Positions 1-11,000 of a stretch of 64,000 nt of DNA are shown here, piece by piece (the first letter of the stretch is position 1; each line of letters opens with the position of its first letter). The notes under the pieces are model-generated. The model searched no databases. It was not told where the DNA came from and saw only the letters and a program-made list of their open reading frames with translations. Position numbers and translations under genes: made by a program. Source of the stretch: Heterotrichella gracilis (lineage: Eukaryota > Sar > Xanthophyceae > Tribonematales > Xanthonemataceae); assembly GCA_032358255.1 (NCBI GenBank), contig JAULBX010000115.1, forward strand, positions 1 to 64,000, read 5' to 3'.

Positions 1-479
1 CTAGCGCTTCCGGGCTGGGTGTCAGGACAGGTACGCCAACAGGCTGGCTTGCTACCGCGCTGGCATCAACCAATTCCGCCGCGAGGGGTCTGTGGCCATG
101 TGCCTGGGCAATACCATCAACAGTGTATCTAAAAAGTCGCATAATAGCACGTTCGTTCGGGTTCGGGTAGCTGAAATGTGGGCAAATGGGCAGGTGAAAC
201 CAGGGTGAAACGAAAATTTGGGGCTGCGAAACGGCTCATTTCGTCCCCATTGTAACGAAAAAATTGGGTCCAAATGGACCCTTTTCGTTCGCGAAAACGA
301 AGATTTCAAAATAAGATGTAAGCACTGATTGTCCACCGACACCGACCGGATGTTTTTTTTTTATCATACCGAAAATACCCGTCGGACACCTTGTCGGACA
401 CTTCGAAGCAAGCTAAGTTTGCAGCTTTCTTCCAGCAGCAAATGGCACACGTACACACATATCGATACCACGTTTTGGG

Positions 480-900
480 CCTATGTAGAGCGGTGGAGCC
501 CCCCACCCCCCCCACCCGCCTCACCACCCAACCACCCCAGTATCGATGGCATGCGTTACATGTGCAAGGGTTCATACAGACTCTGGTGTTGTGTTTAGTG
601 GTCTTCCACAACTTGCACACACATACACACAAGTTTTAAGGTTATGTGGAGAAGTGGAGCCCCCCACCCCCCCCACCCTCCTTCCCCCACACCAACGCAC
701 CACCCTGTTACTGATGGGCATGTGCATGCTTGCCAATTTTGCCAATCCAGTACTGGTGCTTGGTTGAATACCTAGGTCACTGGTGCCATGGTCTTCCACA
801 ATGCGCACATACATATACACCAAGTGGAGCCTCCCACCCCCCCCACCCTCCTCCCCACCGACCCTAATATCGATGGGCATGGCCATGCGTGCCAAGTTTG
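480..900. repeat. three degenerate C-rich tandem units
   Basis: The motif GTGGAGCCCCCCACCCC, or a close variant, recurs near 493, 655 and 826. Each copy is preceded by a CA-rich stretch of the type cttccaca..gcacaca..tacac and followed by a variant of atcgatgggcatg. The period is about 160-175 bases, so this is a diverged tandem array of three units. The polypyrimidine runs look like intron or UTR sequence but no exon is attached. Confidence 0.7.
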
Positions 901-983
901 GGTCGCTGCGTACCCGTTCGCAGTGCGCTTGCTGCAGGCATAAGTTGCCGTGCACCCTATGCACAAAGCTGTGTGCCACAGAC

Positions 984-1028
984 TAGAACCCTAACGTTAC
1001 CCTAACCCTATCAATCCTAACCCCCCCT
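984..1028. repeat. degenerate telomere-like CCCTAA units
   Basis: Several CCCTAA/CCCTAAC units with variants lie in a row (aaccctaacgttaccctaac and following bases). They are interstitial and short, so they do not mark a chromosome end. They belong to the plant-type telomere-like repeats seen throughout the window. Confidence 0.7.
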
Positions 1029-2229
1029 TCAACATCCTAGTATCACCGCCACTGTGGGTGGCAGAGCGTAAGCTCTCTTTCCCAATCACTGCGCCATTGT
1101 CTGACTCATGAGGGTCTGTTGATCGTCTGGGGGATCATGCGGATACACCAGGCTGCCGTCAATGAATGAGAGTTACAAATGGCAGTCTTGACATTGTCAA
1201 GGCAATTGCATGCCATGGCCGTTGGTTCAGCACGATGTAATATTATCAATATCGATATGATCATGAAAAATACTTAATACGTGGATATGCGTCAGTGACC
1301 CGATCATTGATGCAGTGCTGTGCCACAAAGCTGCCGTGCCCAGGGTGACAAATTGACAGCGCCCCTTTGCAAATCAATTGAGCTAATCTAGGTGCGTAAA
1401 AAAGGGCGTTGCGTCTGCGTGCACTGCACAGAGCCTCTGACAATACATTGAAATGAGATTCAACCACCAAGCGGCGTGCCAGAGCTGTATGCACAACACA
1501 GATGCGGTGGAAATTGAACCAGTCCAATTTGGAAGAAACAAGTGCAACTTTCTCGTTGCTTGCATGATGTTGTGACCCCATCCGCCATATGCGGAGGGCT
1601 AATGCGCACGTTGCCAGTGAATCGTTGTTGTCCAAAACTACCGTAGCCCTTCACCAATCCTAACTCTACACCGTGCCCCCCAGAACCCTAGCACCACCCC
1701 CAGATGTCCTACCACCACGCATGCACACAGCATTGCCATGAGGCGCTGCTGCAGCACCAACCAAAACACCCTGCAATTGATCCCCTCAATTGCTCCCAGC
1801 CCACCCCCCACCAAGTACCCTATCCAGGGTCCAGCCACCACCTCCAACCTAAATGTGTCCCCGGCCCAGCCCAGCCCCCAGGCAGCAACCCAGCACCACC
1901 CCATCAAGCCAAACAGGAAGCTTGTTCCATAAATGCACCCCATATACAATACCCCTGGCTGCCGGCTGCCGCACAGCTGCCCTCACTGTTCACTCCTGCT
2001 CTTGCTGCCTACTGGCGAGCGGCGTGGTCCGCAGCTGCCAACAACCTCTCTTTCCCTGCGCAACGGAGGCAGACAAATCGATCAGCAATGCTAGCAGGAC
2101 ATGCAGGTGAGGGGTATGGGGCATAGGTTGCAAAGACAGCGCCACTTAAGAGGTGTATGTAACGCAGATTCCAAGGGCAATGGATGGCAATGGCATGATC
2201 CAAGAACGCATGTGGCCAGGCGGTATGCA

Positions 2230-4324
2230 TCACCATGGGCACCACCACCAGCTGATCATGCACAAGTGTATCAACTTCCGGGTTTCCGGTAGGTTTTTAG
2301 GGTTTGCAAGGGACGCACGTTGCCGCAGGCGCGACGCCACATAGAAGGCGATCTCCAGCGACTGCTCGGCGTTGAGGCGCGGGTCGCAGTGCGTCTGGTA
2401 GCGTGAGGACAGGTCGTCCTCGCTGATCAGCGCCCCCCCTCCTATGCACTCCGTAACATTCTCCCCTGTCATCTCCAAATGCAGTCCACCGGGCACGCTG
2501 TCCATCTGCTCATGCACATCGAAGAAGGCCTCGATCTCGGCGCGGATGTTGTCGTAGCGCCGCGTCTTGTACCCATTCACGTCCTCGGTGTTGCCATGCA
2601 CTGGGTCGCACACCCAGGTCACCACCTGGCCCGCCTCGCGCACCGCCTGGATGAGAGCGGGGAACTTGGCGCGCAGGTTGTCGGCGCCCATGCGCACGAT
2701 CACCGCCAGGCGCCCGGGCACGTTGTCGGGGTTGAAGGTGGCGATGAGGGAGACGAGGTCGGAGGGGTCCATCTTGTTGCTGACCTTGACCCCGATGGGG
2801 TTGGCGATGCCGCGCATGAACTCCACGTGCGCGCCATCCAGCTGCCGCGTGCGCTCCCCGCACCACAGGAAGTGACCGGAGCAGTCGTACCACAGGCCTG
2901 AGGAGGGAGGAATCGTGTCAATCAGGGTGAGCATTACATGAACACACCAAGTCCCGTAGTTATCGAGGGTAATGCACAGGGGAGGTAGTGATGGGGGTTG
3001 AAGGGGACAGCCCAGCGGGTGCTCAAATACATCCAAATGGCTCCACACACAACATGCAGTGACTCAGCTGGCCCATGCACGATAAGCACCCTGCCAATCC
3101 GTGCAATACTTCCCTTGCAGGTTTCCCCGGCAGTCCTGCCACATACTGGCAATACACTTCAATCCCTACACCTGTGCCACCCCACGTACCTGTGGTTGAG
3201 TCCTCGCGGGTGAGTGCGTGCTCATACTCCATCAGCAGGCACTCGTGGCTGACATAGAACTCGGTCTCGCGCATGATGGGCGTGTCCGCGCTCAGCCCGC
3301 AGGCCTGCATGAACTGGATCGCCTCGTCCACGCGCGCAGCCAGGTCCATGTACGCCTTGCCCTCGGTGGAGTTGGCCATGAAATCCAGGTTCCACTGGGA
3401 CACGCGCTGGAGCCCTGCGTAGCCTCCCGTGGAGAAGCCCCGCAACAGGTTGAGGGTGGCAGCAGACTGGTTGTAGGCGCGCACCAGCTTCCATGGGTCC
3501 GGCACCCGGGCCTCCTCGGTGAACTCGGGGCTGTTGATGATGTCCCCCCTGTAGGAGGGGAGCTCCACGCCGTCCTTGGTCTCCATGTTGGTGGACCTGG
3601 GCTTGGCAAACTGGCCTGCCATGCGCCCCATCTTCACGATGGGCACACCCCCACCGAACATCATCACCACCGACATCTGCAGCAGCAGGCGGTAGGTGTC
3701 CCTGATGCGGTTGGCGCTGAACATGGTGAAGGACTCGGCGCAGTCCCCGCCCTGGAGGATGAAGGACTCGCCAGTGGCGCACTTGGCCAGGCGGGCCTGC
3801 AGGTTGCGGCACTCGCCAGCAAACACCAGCGGCGGCATGCGGGCAATCTCGTCAGCTGCGGCCTTGACCTGCTCCGCATCGGGGTACTGGGGCTGCTGGT
3901 GAACCGTGTAGTTCCTCCAGCTGGTGGGTTGCCTGTAGGAGGGCACATGGGTTTCAACAAACAGGCTACGTGTGTCGTTGGGTTGGGGCAGATGTGCGAG
4001 ATGCATGTTCCGATGTGCTTTCCACCACCCCAGCTGCAACAAGAAGACCGTGGATAGGGCTCTAGAAGAATCCACCTACACCAACTTTTCACCATATAGT
4101 CACCAACCCAGGGTTGTAGCTTACCACTCCTTCAAATGTGCCCCATCCTTGGCGAAGGGCAACACGGGAGGCTCAGCGATGGCCTTGATTACTGTCCGCC
4201 GTGGCAAGGCACTGCGGGATGATGGAACCACATGGAGACGAGAGCCGGTTCCTGGGCGAAGGGACTTGATCAGGCCAACTTGTTGACTTGCCAGGAGCAT
4301 AGTTGGTCCCGCAGCCATGGCCAT
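2230..4324 (-). CDS. class-II DAHP synthase, plastid-targeted
   Basis: 3-deoxy-D-arabino-heptulosonate 7-phosphate synthase condenses phosphoenolpyruvate with erythrose 4-phosphate, the first step of the shikimate pathway, in the plastid. Three exons join in phase: 4324-4125, 3932-3190 and 2897-2230, giving 536 residues. Residues 1 to about 50 are rich in A, S, R and T and look like a chloroplast transit peptide. Plant-type class-II motifs follow in order: QGGDCAESF (about 127-135), [82 protein letters not shown] and THCDPRLN. The Cys, His, Glu and Asp that bind the metal in the family are all visible. The start is the first ATG of the frame; a second ATG lies two codons in. The last 25 or so residues run into a telomere-like CAAACCCTAAAAACC stretch, so the true C terminus could differ or be spliced. 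The gene is divergent from the F-box gene. Confidence 0.95.
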
Positions 4325-5100
4325 CGTGGCGGCACCCCTCCTGTTGCACACTGTGGGCGATTGTCCGCCTGAAAGTGCGAGGATGGTTAGTTGCAAGCTG
4401 GAGGGCGGCTAGGTGTGCTAGCAACGTACGCAAACGCTTATCTCCAACAACCAACAACCCTCAGACGGCGCTCTTATCGCTTTTCTGCCTTTTTGCTGCA
4501 AGGGCATTTCTGCACTGGCTCCAGCGGGCAGTTGAGGGCCACGTTGCTGGGCACATTTGCAAACTAAGGAAACGGGACGGAATATGTGACGATTTCAGGG
4601 GGACTAGAATAGGACTATTCTAGCCTAGTAGGTCCCCCTGCCAAATTAGGGTGTAGGGTTCTGTTGGTTGCTGCCAGCGGGCCATGCGCGGCGCATGCAT
4701 TGTTCGTGTTAAATTTGCTGCTTTAAGCGCCAAACCAAGCATCTCGGCACGCCTTGCAGTTTAGTTTACGGTTGTATATTGAGTCGCGCACAACGCAGGT
4801 CACCGGTGTACGCACGCATACATGCATCGTGAAAGGTCGCTGCCCACTCGCAAACCTATCACTGTTGAGATTCCGCTCACCCCTGAATACTCGGTCTCCG
4901 TCCTCCGTTCCTGACAACTGCCGCAGAACGTGTGTGGTCCTTCTCCGTGCACCACTGTGCCTCCATCCTTTTCCATCCCTGCCCCATCCTCCCGAGGGGG
5001 TTCGCGCAACACCGGGTGCAGCCCAACACAGTTTACACAGTGTTTGGCACTTGACTCCTCTTCACACGTCTAAGCACCCACACAAGTGTAGCAGGCCGCC
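4325..5100. promoter_or_regulatory. shared upstream region of DAHPS (-) and F-box gene (+)
   Basis: About 780 bases separate two divergent start codons, so both 5' UTRs and promoters should lie here. I see no TATA box or operator I could defend. A short duplication of the gggactagaataggactatt type lies near 4600. The function is inferred only from gene orientation. Confidence 0.4.
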
Positions 5101-6961
5101 ATGGGTTCTCCCGGGGAGGGATCGCAGTCTGCTCACTGCCAGGGCCACATCCACAGCCTGCCTGAAGACGCCCTGGCACAGGTAGAGCTGCCTCGCTTGG
5201 CACATTGAAGTGAATTTAGTTTGTGTGCTGTAAGCAGCAGAGCCCATCTCCAGAACTGGTGCGCAGCTGCAGCACAGTTGACCGCCACTTTGTGTGTTGG
5301 ACCATGTGCTAGACCACGCCCCGGGACACAGGTCTGGCCAGAAGGCCAGTGCACTAGAGTACCTATAGACAAACTTCTGCACTCATTGTCCCAGTGGGAA
5401 TTCAAACCCAGCGAGGGCACAGGGTCGCCGTTGAATGCCTGTTGCTTCCTTACCCAAGCGCTGTTGTACTACCAGGGACACCTGTCCGCACAGTCCTCTG
5501 CACTTTGCCCCGTATATGTTCCTGGATGGCCGGAAACGCTGCTTCTCCTGCCGCAGGTGCTACTGTGCTTGGATCTAGGTCAACGCACACGCGCCACCAC
5601 AGTGTGCAAGCGCTGGCACAGCTTGCTGCTGGACCAGGGCGTGCTGTGGGAGCGGGTGGGTGGGACAAAGGATGCTATATGTCCAGTGGACAGGCTGTAC
5701 CAGCACCTCCACTTCACAAGGGAACTCAGCCTACAGTTTTACTGCACAGCTGAGGAGTGCTTGCGCATGGTGGCTTTAATGACGCCTGCACGCGCGCAAG
5801 TGTTGAGCCTTCAAGTGCAGAATGTGGCGGAGATGCCTCACCTGCAGTGCTTTGAAGCGCTCTTTGGGGCGGTTGCTCGGCTGCATCGGCTGCAGGTGTT
5901 GAACATAACTATGGTTACATATGCTGTCCTGCCAGGCACACGAGGGAGCAGCCTTGCAGCGGACATTGAGAGGAGGGCAGCAGGGTATGCCAACCTCAGC
6001 CACCTGACAGCGCTCACCAGCCTTTCTTTGATTCTGAGTGACCAATCCAGGCCCCCCATCATCCTTTTACTCCCCCCAGCCCATTGCCACCCCTACCCTC
6101 TGTGGTCCATGCCTCATTTCGGGCGGGTACACTGATGGGCAACAACCGGATTCCACTGGCGTGGCGTCTTCCTCTGAGCAGCCTGTCCCAGCTGCGCAGC
6201 TTGAGCCTGCAGGTGACGCATGCAGAGCTCACATTGGACCTGCGCCCTGCAGCCAAGCTGACCGCGCTCATCTTGGCTGCCCACAATGTCTCACTGAAGA
6301 TTCCGCCTGGTTGCCCCTGGTGGCCGGCTGGGTTGGCAAAGCTCGCCTTCGTCGCATTCCCCGAGACACCTATGCTGGTTGACGATACTTGGTCACGCTT
6401 CCTGCCACCCGTGCGCTACCTGGGGTTGCTGCTGCTCAGGCAATGGCAACACAGCTTCTACCCCACGTGCCAGCCACAGTTCAGGCGCTGAGAGTGGTCG
6501 GCAGACAGTCATACACCCAACCCGCAGACTTGGACTACATCCACCTCCCGACCTTGCCCAAGCTGACCTCTCTACATGCTCTGCGGTGTACCAGCGTGAC
6601 CCTCACCGCCCCCATACACCCTGGATTACATCTCCATGAGCATTCCAAACAGCTGCGAGTGGTGGGGGAGGGGTGGGAGGTGGCGGTGGAGCGCAGCGGG
6701 GTTCAGCTGCCACTGCATCCCCCTGAGAGGCAAGGGAGGCGCATTAGGATGGAGGAGCTGGAGGGGCAGCCAGTGGATGGGGATGATGGTGGTGTGGCGG
6801 TGGATGATGGTGGCAGGCTGGCTGCCTTGCGCTGGGTGCAGAGCTATGTGGCAAAGTTGCGTGATGGCGAACCCAAACCTCTTCCTGGGGTCATGACGCG
6901 TGCCAGGGCCAGTGAGACTGCGCCTCCATGGAGCATAGTATGTTACGCTACGTCAGGCTAG
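5101..6961 (+). CDS. F-box / leucine-rich protein, frame interrupted
   Basis: An F-box should link this protein to Skp1 in an SCF ubiquitin ligase, with the leucine-rich part binding a target. Exon 1 (5101-5181) starts at ATG and ends in LPEDALAQ. A 375-base GT-AG intron then leads in phase to VLLCLDLGQRTRATTVCKRW at 5557, giving one continuous F-box (about residues 20-60). LRR-like segments follow, such as LSHLTALTSLSL, LSSLSQLRSLSL and LPTLPKLTSLHAL. The frame changes twice. The first change can be met by a 95-base intron at 5985-6079, at the cost of one LRR-like stretch. The second, at about 6411-6439, would need a 29-base intron or is a true frameshift. The final frame runs to a TAG at 6959-6961 through an acidic region. 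It could be a recent pseudogene, an assembly error or unusual splicing. Confidence 0.65.
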
Positions 6962-7138
6962 GGTGACCATGGCGCAACGCAGTGGACACAGATACACGAT
7001 CTTTGCCAAGAGCTGCCACAGTGGCAGTGTTTGGCAGTGTGCTCACTTGGTGGCATACCACCTGCAGGTGTCGGTGTGGATTTTATGTGGCAGCGTTGCA
7101 CAGTGACATTCTTGTGAGTTCTATCGATTTACATAATA

Positions 7139-7354
7139 TCAGCAGATTATCCAGGCCCTGATCAGGATATTAGACATATTATGGACTAAACGTTGTCCCA
7201 AATGTAAGCTTTTTATGGACAGTCTAGTGCGCCTCGCAAGGACGCACAGGGCAATGATTATCACTAACAGTGTAGTGCAAATGACATCGGATAACTTATC
7301 CGATGTCTTTGAAAGAAATTTCTGCAGCTTCGTCAACACCTGCGTGCTGGCCAT
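7139..7354 (-). CDS. small putative single-pass membrane protein
   Basis: An uninterrupted 71-codon ORF starts at a true ATG (7354). The N-terminal part is basic and amphipathic (MASTQVLTKLQKFLSKTSDK). It is followed by a strongly hydrophobic stretch (VICTTLLVIIIALCVLA, about residues 25-41) and then an Arg/Lys-rich segment, as in a single-pass membrane protein. I do not recognise a family. A perfect palindrome with 12-base arms (GACATCGGATAA around one C, 7283-7307) lies inside the coding region. The ORF may be fortuitous or only one exon of a longer gene. Confidence 0.3.
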   Translation of the reverse strand: MASTQVLTKLQKFLSKTSDKLSDVICTTLLVIIIALCVLARRTRLSIKSLHLGQRLVHNMSNILIRAWIIC

Positions 7355-7886
7355 GATGAGGCTCTTACCTATCTATCTATGCACATACTAATATCATACT
7401 GGAAATAGGGCATATTTTCAATATGCATAGTATCAGGGGCTGGCGGCAAATAACAAACAATAAAACATTGTAAAACACAGCTCATTTCACTTGCAAACTC
7501 AATCTTGAGTAGCTAGCTAGCATAAATCATAAAATATTGACCTCGAAAACTCCTGAGCATGAACGCAGACAGCACTCATAATAACGGTTGACTGACGCTG
7601 CCCATCAAAGTTGCCCGCTGACAATACCCACGTGAAGGTAATAAGCTTGATGTTTCACAGTCACTGTGCCTACAGCTGAACCTACACAGACACCCACACA
7701 CTAAGCAAGCTGGCATGCCATATGTGATTGGCTCACTCTATACACGGAACCAGTCAAGCAATGCGGCTACAGTACTAGTGGGGCTACCCCGCACTGTTTT
7801 AGGGTCAAGGTTTAGGGTTTAGTCTGACAACGCGGCTACAGGGAAGCAGCCCCACAGCTTGCTACCCCAGCAATCCAGGGAAACCC

Positions 7887-7977
7887 CTCCCAAACCTGCA
7901 TGGCATCACCCTTGCAACGTGGCCCGCATGCTGGCAATACGCCACACCCCCGCCACCTCCCCACCGCCTGACACATA
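7887..7977. repeat. degenerate copy of the kinase last exon
   Basis: This stretch matches 8094-8184, inside the last kinase exon, along most of its length. Shared landmarks are ctgcatg.catca, tggccc.catgctgg and ccacctccccacc. The copy has no open frame continuous with the kinase. It lies downstream of the kinase in the direction of transcription. Confidence 0.65.
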
Positions 7978-8083
7978 ATGATGGTTTTTTGAAGCCCGCC
8001 GCAGTCGATACCCCATACGCACATCCCTGATGAAGCACTTCCAAAGGATATACGGCCATGCACCCCCTCTGACTAGCACTCTC

Positions 8084-11000
8084 TCAAACCCTGCCAAATC
8101 TGCATGACATCATCTTTGCGCCATGGCCCACATGCTGGCCATGGGCTCCGCCCCCACCCCCCACCTCCCCACCCCCCGTCACAGTCCCCGCTGCGCACTC
8201 CACTATCGCCTCCACCTGGGCCTCGTAGCACTCCATGACCTAACGCACAGGGGGGAAAATGTCTGCATCTCAACAAGTAACACCCGTTTTGTTCTGTCTT
8301 GTTCCAATCCGAGACGTACCCCATCACTGGTAAATTCAAGGATGCTCAGCGTGCTTTTGTTATTGACAAGCCACCGTGCGCTCCCCCACCAGTACCCTAC
8401 GTTTCAAAAAAAGCAAAAACCCCATTACCCTACCTTGGGGTGCAGCGATGGGTCCACCCTGTTGTTCATGTCCAGTGCGCCAGGTGGCAGGTTGCACAGG
8501 AACCAGGGGTGCGCCTTGATGCCCACCATGGAGATGCGCTTGCTGGCGCGGACGGTCAGCAGGGACTGCAGGGGGGTAATAATATGTCAGGAAACAGGGG
8601 GTGTGATGCAGATATCTTACATAATGGTCAGAAATACTCAGATGAGGTTTCAGGTATAAGGGTAGGGCTGGGGCTGAGGGACTATATGCACATGTTGTGT
8701 TATGTGTGGTCGGATAGGATTGGACACATTTGACAAAAAAATGGAGATGCGCCTCCTGCTCTTGAGGGTTGTTGTACCGCATGCCCTTCCGTATGCTCCA
8801 GTGCATCAAGGCAGTAGGGTTTAGGGTTCAACAGCCCAAACCTGCAGCATATCCAGACATTGCCCCGACAGAGGCACCAATCTCGGGCACTGGAATTCCC
8901 CCCGCATGACCTGCTTGATGAACTTGGGGTGCTGAGGGTCGAAGGGGTATTTGCCGTATAGCATGGCGTACAAGATCACGCCGCATGACCAGATGTCGGC
9001 TTGCTGCGGGGGGGGAAGGGGGCACATCACTCAGTGGGTAATTGTGAGGGAAGAGAAGATCTAATGCAAACACATGCTGGCAACAATCGGTGCTTTTGAC
9101 GACGAGGTCGGGCAGGGTGTTGCTAGTGGCTGTTCATTAGGGGTGCTGTAGGTCAAAGGGGTACTTGCAGGAAGGCATGGCGTACAGGGTCACACCACAG
9201 GACCAGAGGGGCTGGGGATATGTTTTAAAGAGGGCAGCAGGCGTGGTGCGTAGACAAGGGCCTACCTTCACGCATGCACGCTGATTTGCCGGATCTGGGT
9301 GGTGTAGGCTGTGCAGGGTTTAGGGTCTCAAGGTTTAGGGTAAACGGCCAAGAGAGATCTGGGATTGCGCAAGCTATGCCTGCTAATATTGACTGTACAT
9401 TCAGACTGTACAACCAGTATGCTTGTAATTTTCTTTCTAAAACAGGCTACCTTGTTTCCACACAGTGATGGCCCCCACCTTGGCGTCGTAGGCGCTCTCC
9501 CCTGCAATGATCTCCGGCGCCATGTACACCACCGTCCCGCACCCAGTCTTGGCGCTGCTGTTCATCTCGTGCTTGGAGTATCCAAAGTCGCAGATCTTGA
9601 GGATGGGACGGGCAGCACCGGGGCAGTCGCCGAAATCGAGCAGCAGGTTCTCCAGCTTCAGGTCCCTGTTGGCCACTCCCTGGGACGCATGCAGCCATGC
9701 TGGGGATTATGGAGAAAAGCAAAAAATGGCTTTGTTGGTTTAAAGCCTCGTCCCAATGGCATTGGTAATTGTGTGGTTAAATCCCCTTCTATAATAGTGG
9801 ACAGTAAGTACAATGCCTTCCTCTTTTTAAACTCCTTGTATTAACAAAAACATGTGCCTATACAGGCCTGCTGCGCAGTGTACGCATTCTGTCCCACTCT
9901 GCATGCCTCACCAGCGTGTGGCAGTAGTCCAGCCCCACCACCAGCTGCTGGAAGATCTGTTGAGGGATTAGGGATTGTGGTTTAGGGTTTAGGGTTTTCA
10001 TGCCTCACCAGCGTGTGGCAGTAGTCCAGCCCCACCACCAGCTGCTGGAAGATCCATCGGGCAGCGCTCTCAGGCAGGCGGCAGTGGGGAGGGTAGTGCT
10101 GCACATACCTGCATGGGTAGAAGATGGGTTATGATCCCACATACATTGCCCATACATGTGTACATACAAGGTTAGCTAACTTAAATGTGCTCCACAAGCC
10201 AACTTTTCTTATCCTCATTATTTGTTGGGCAGGCACTGTGAGGTACTTTGTACAATGCAAGATCCATGGTGGGCAGGTATTGTGGGGCGTTGTATCGGAT
10301 GGTGGGTGCCAGGTGGCAACTGTGCCAGGTGGCAACGACTGGTAGGTGCCAAGTGGCAGCTGTGCTGTAATCACCAGGAGGTTTAGTCAGGTGAGCTCCA
10401 AGCCTTGAAGCCATTCACTGCTTAGAGCTCACCTGACTAAACCTCCTGAACCCTGAACCCTAAACCCTCACCGGCGTGGCTTGCGTACAGGAGTGCGCAG
10501 TGTGTGGGCTCTGGAAGGTGGTGGGCTGGTGTGGTGCATCACAGACTCCGCGCACAATGCCAAAGTGCCCGCTTGCCCACTCGCTTGCGTCAGCCGCTGC
10601 ATTGGAGCACATTGCTGGCAATAGGCGCTCTTTGCTCAACTGGCTTTTTACTAACAGGAGAAAAATGGTGGGTGAAGTCGCAGGAATATCAGCAGATTTT
10701 CCGATGCAAACTCAGTGCACCAAGGCGATAACATGCAGTGCTTTGTGCCATTGCACAGAGCCTCAAATGCCCTTACATCCCCCACTCTGCCTGCACCTCA
10801 GCAAATTACCGCCCCGGGCATACTCCACTTTACTTGGACCCCATTTTGGAGGGATGCCAATGATATGGATCATACCTGAATCCCTAGTACTATGCTAGTG
10901 TACCATGGCAAAGTGGCCCACCCATTAAATGGGACATGAAATTTTGCCACACAACCTCTGCGATCTTGTACTCAATCATCCTCCACGCACCTGAGAAGGT

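Larger units (their letters stand above)
1..2229. other. repeat-rich spacer without a convincing gene
   Basis: I see no supportable gene here. Open frames exist on both strands, but they are proline/histidine-rich or antisense to repeats, and none has a recognisable domain or a credible exon pattern. The first kilobase holds three degenerate C-rich units and a telomere-like stretch, listed separately. The part from about 1650 to 2110 is C-rich with one 140-codon frame that looks like composition rather than protein. The 3' untranslated region of the DAHP synthase gene on the minus strand should lie at the right end. Confidence 0.5.
6962..8083. other. AT-richer spacer between F-box gene and kinase
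   Basis: This spacer between convergent genes is poorer in GC than the genes. It holds one small membrane-protein-like ORF (7139-7354, minus), telomere-like units near 7797-7820 and a degenerate copy of the kinase's last exon (7887-7977). Nothing else is supportable. Confidence 0.5.

Noticed and set aside
480-900. CRISPR array
   Set aside because: The repeats are degenerate, C-rich and about 160 bases apart; the genome is eukaryotic and no cas-like gene is present.
984-1028. Telomere end of a chromosome
   Set aside because: Only a few degenerate units, flanked by unique sequence on both sides; all telomere-like tracts here are short and interstitial.
1704-2126. 140-codon His/Pro/Gln-rich frame
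   Set aside because: Composition follows the local C-rich repeats; no conserved motif, splice context or downstream exon.
3218-4057. 279-codon open frame on the plus strand inside the DAHP synthase gene
   Set aside because: Antisense shadow of a GC-rich, strongly conserved exon; the minus-strand frame carries all family motifs.
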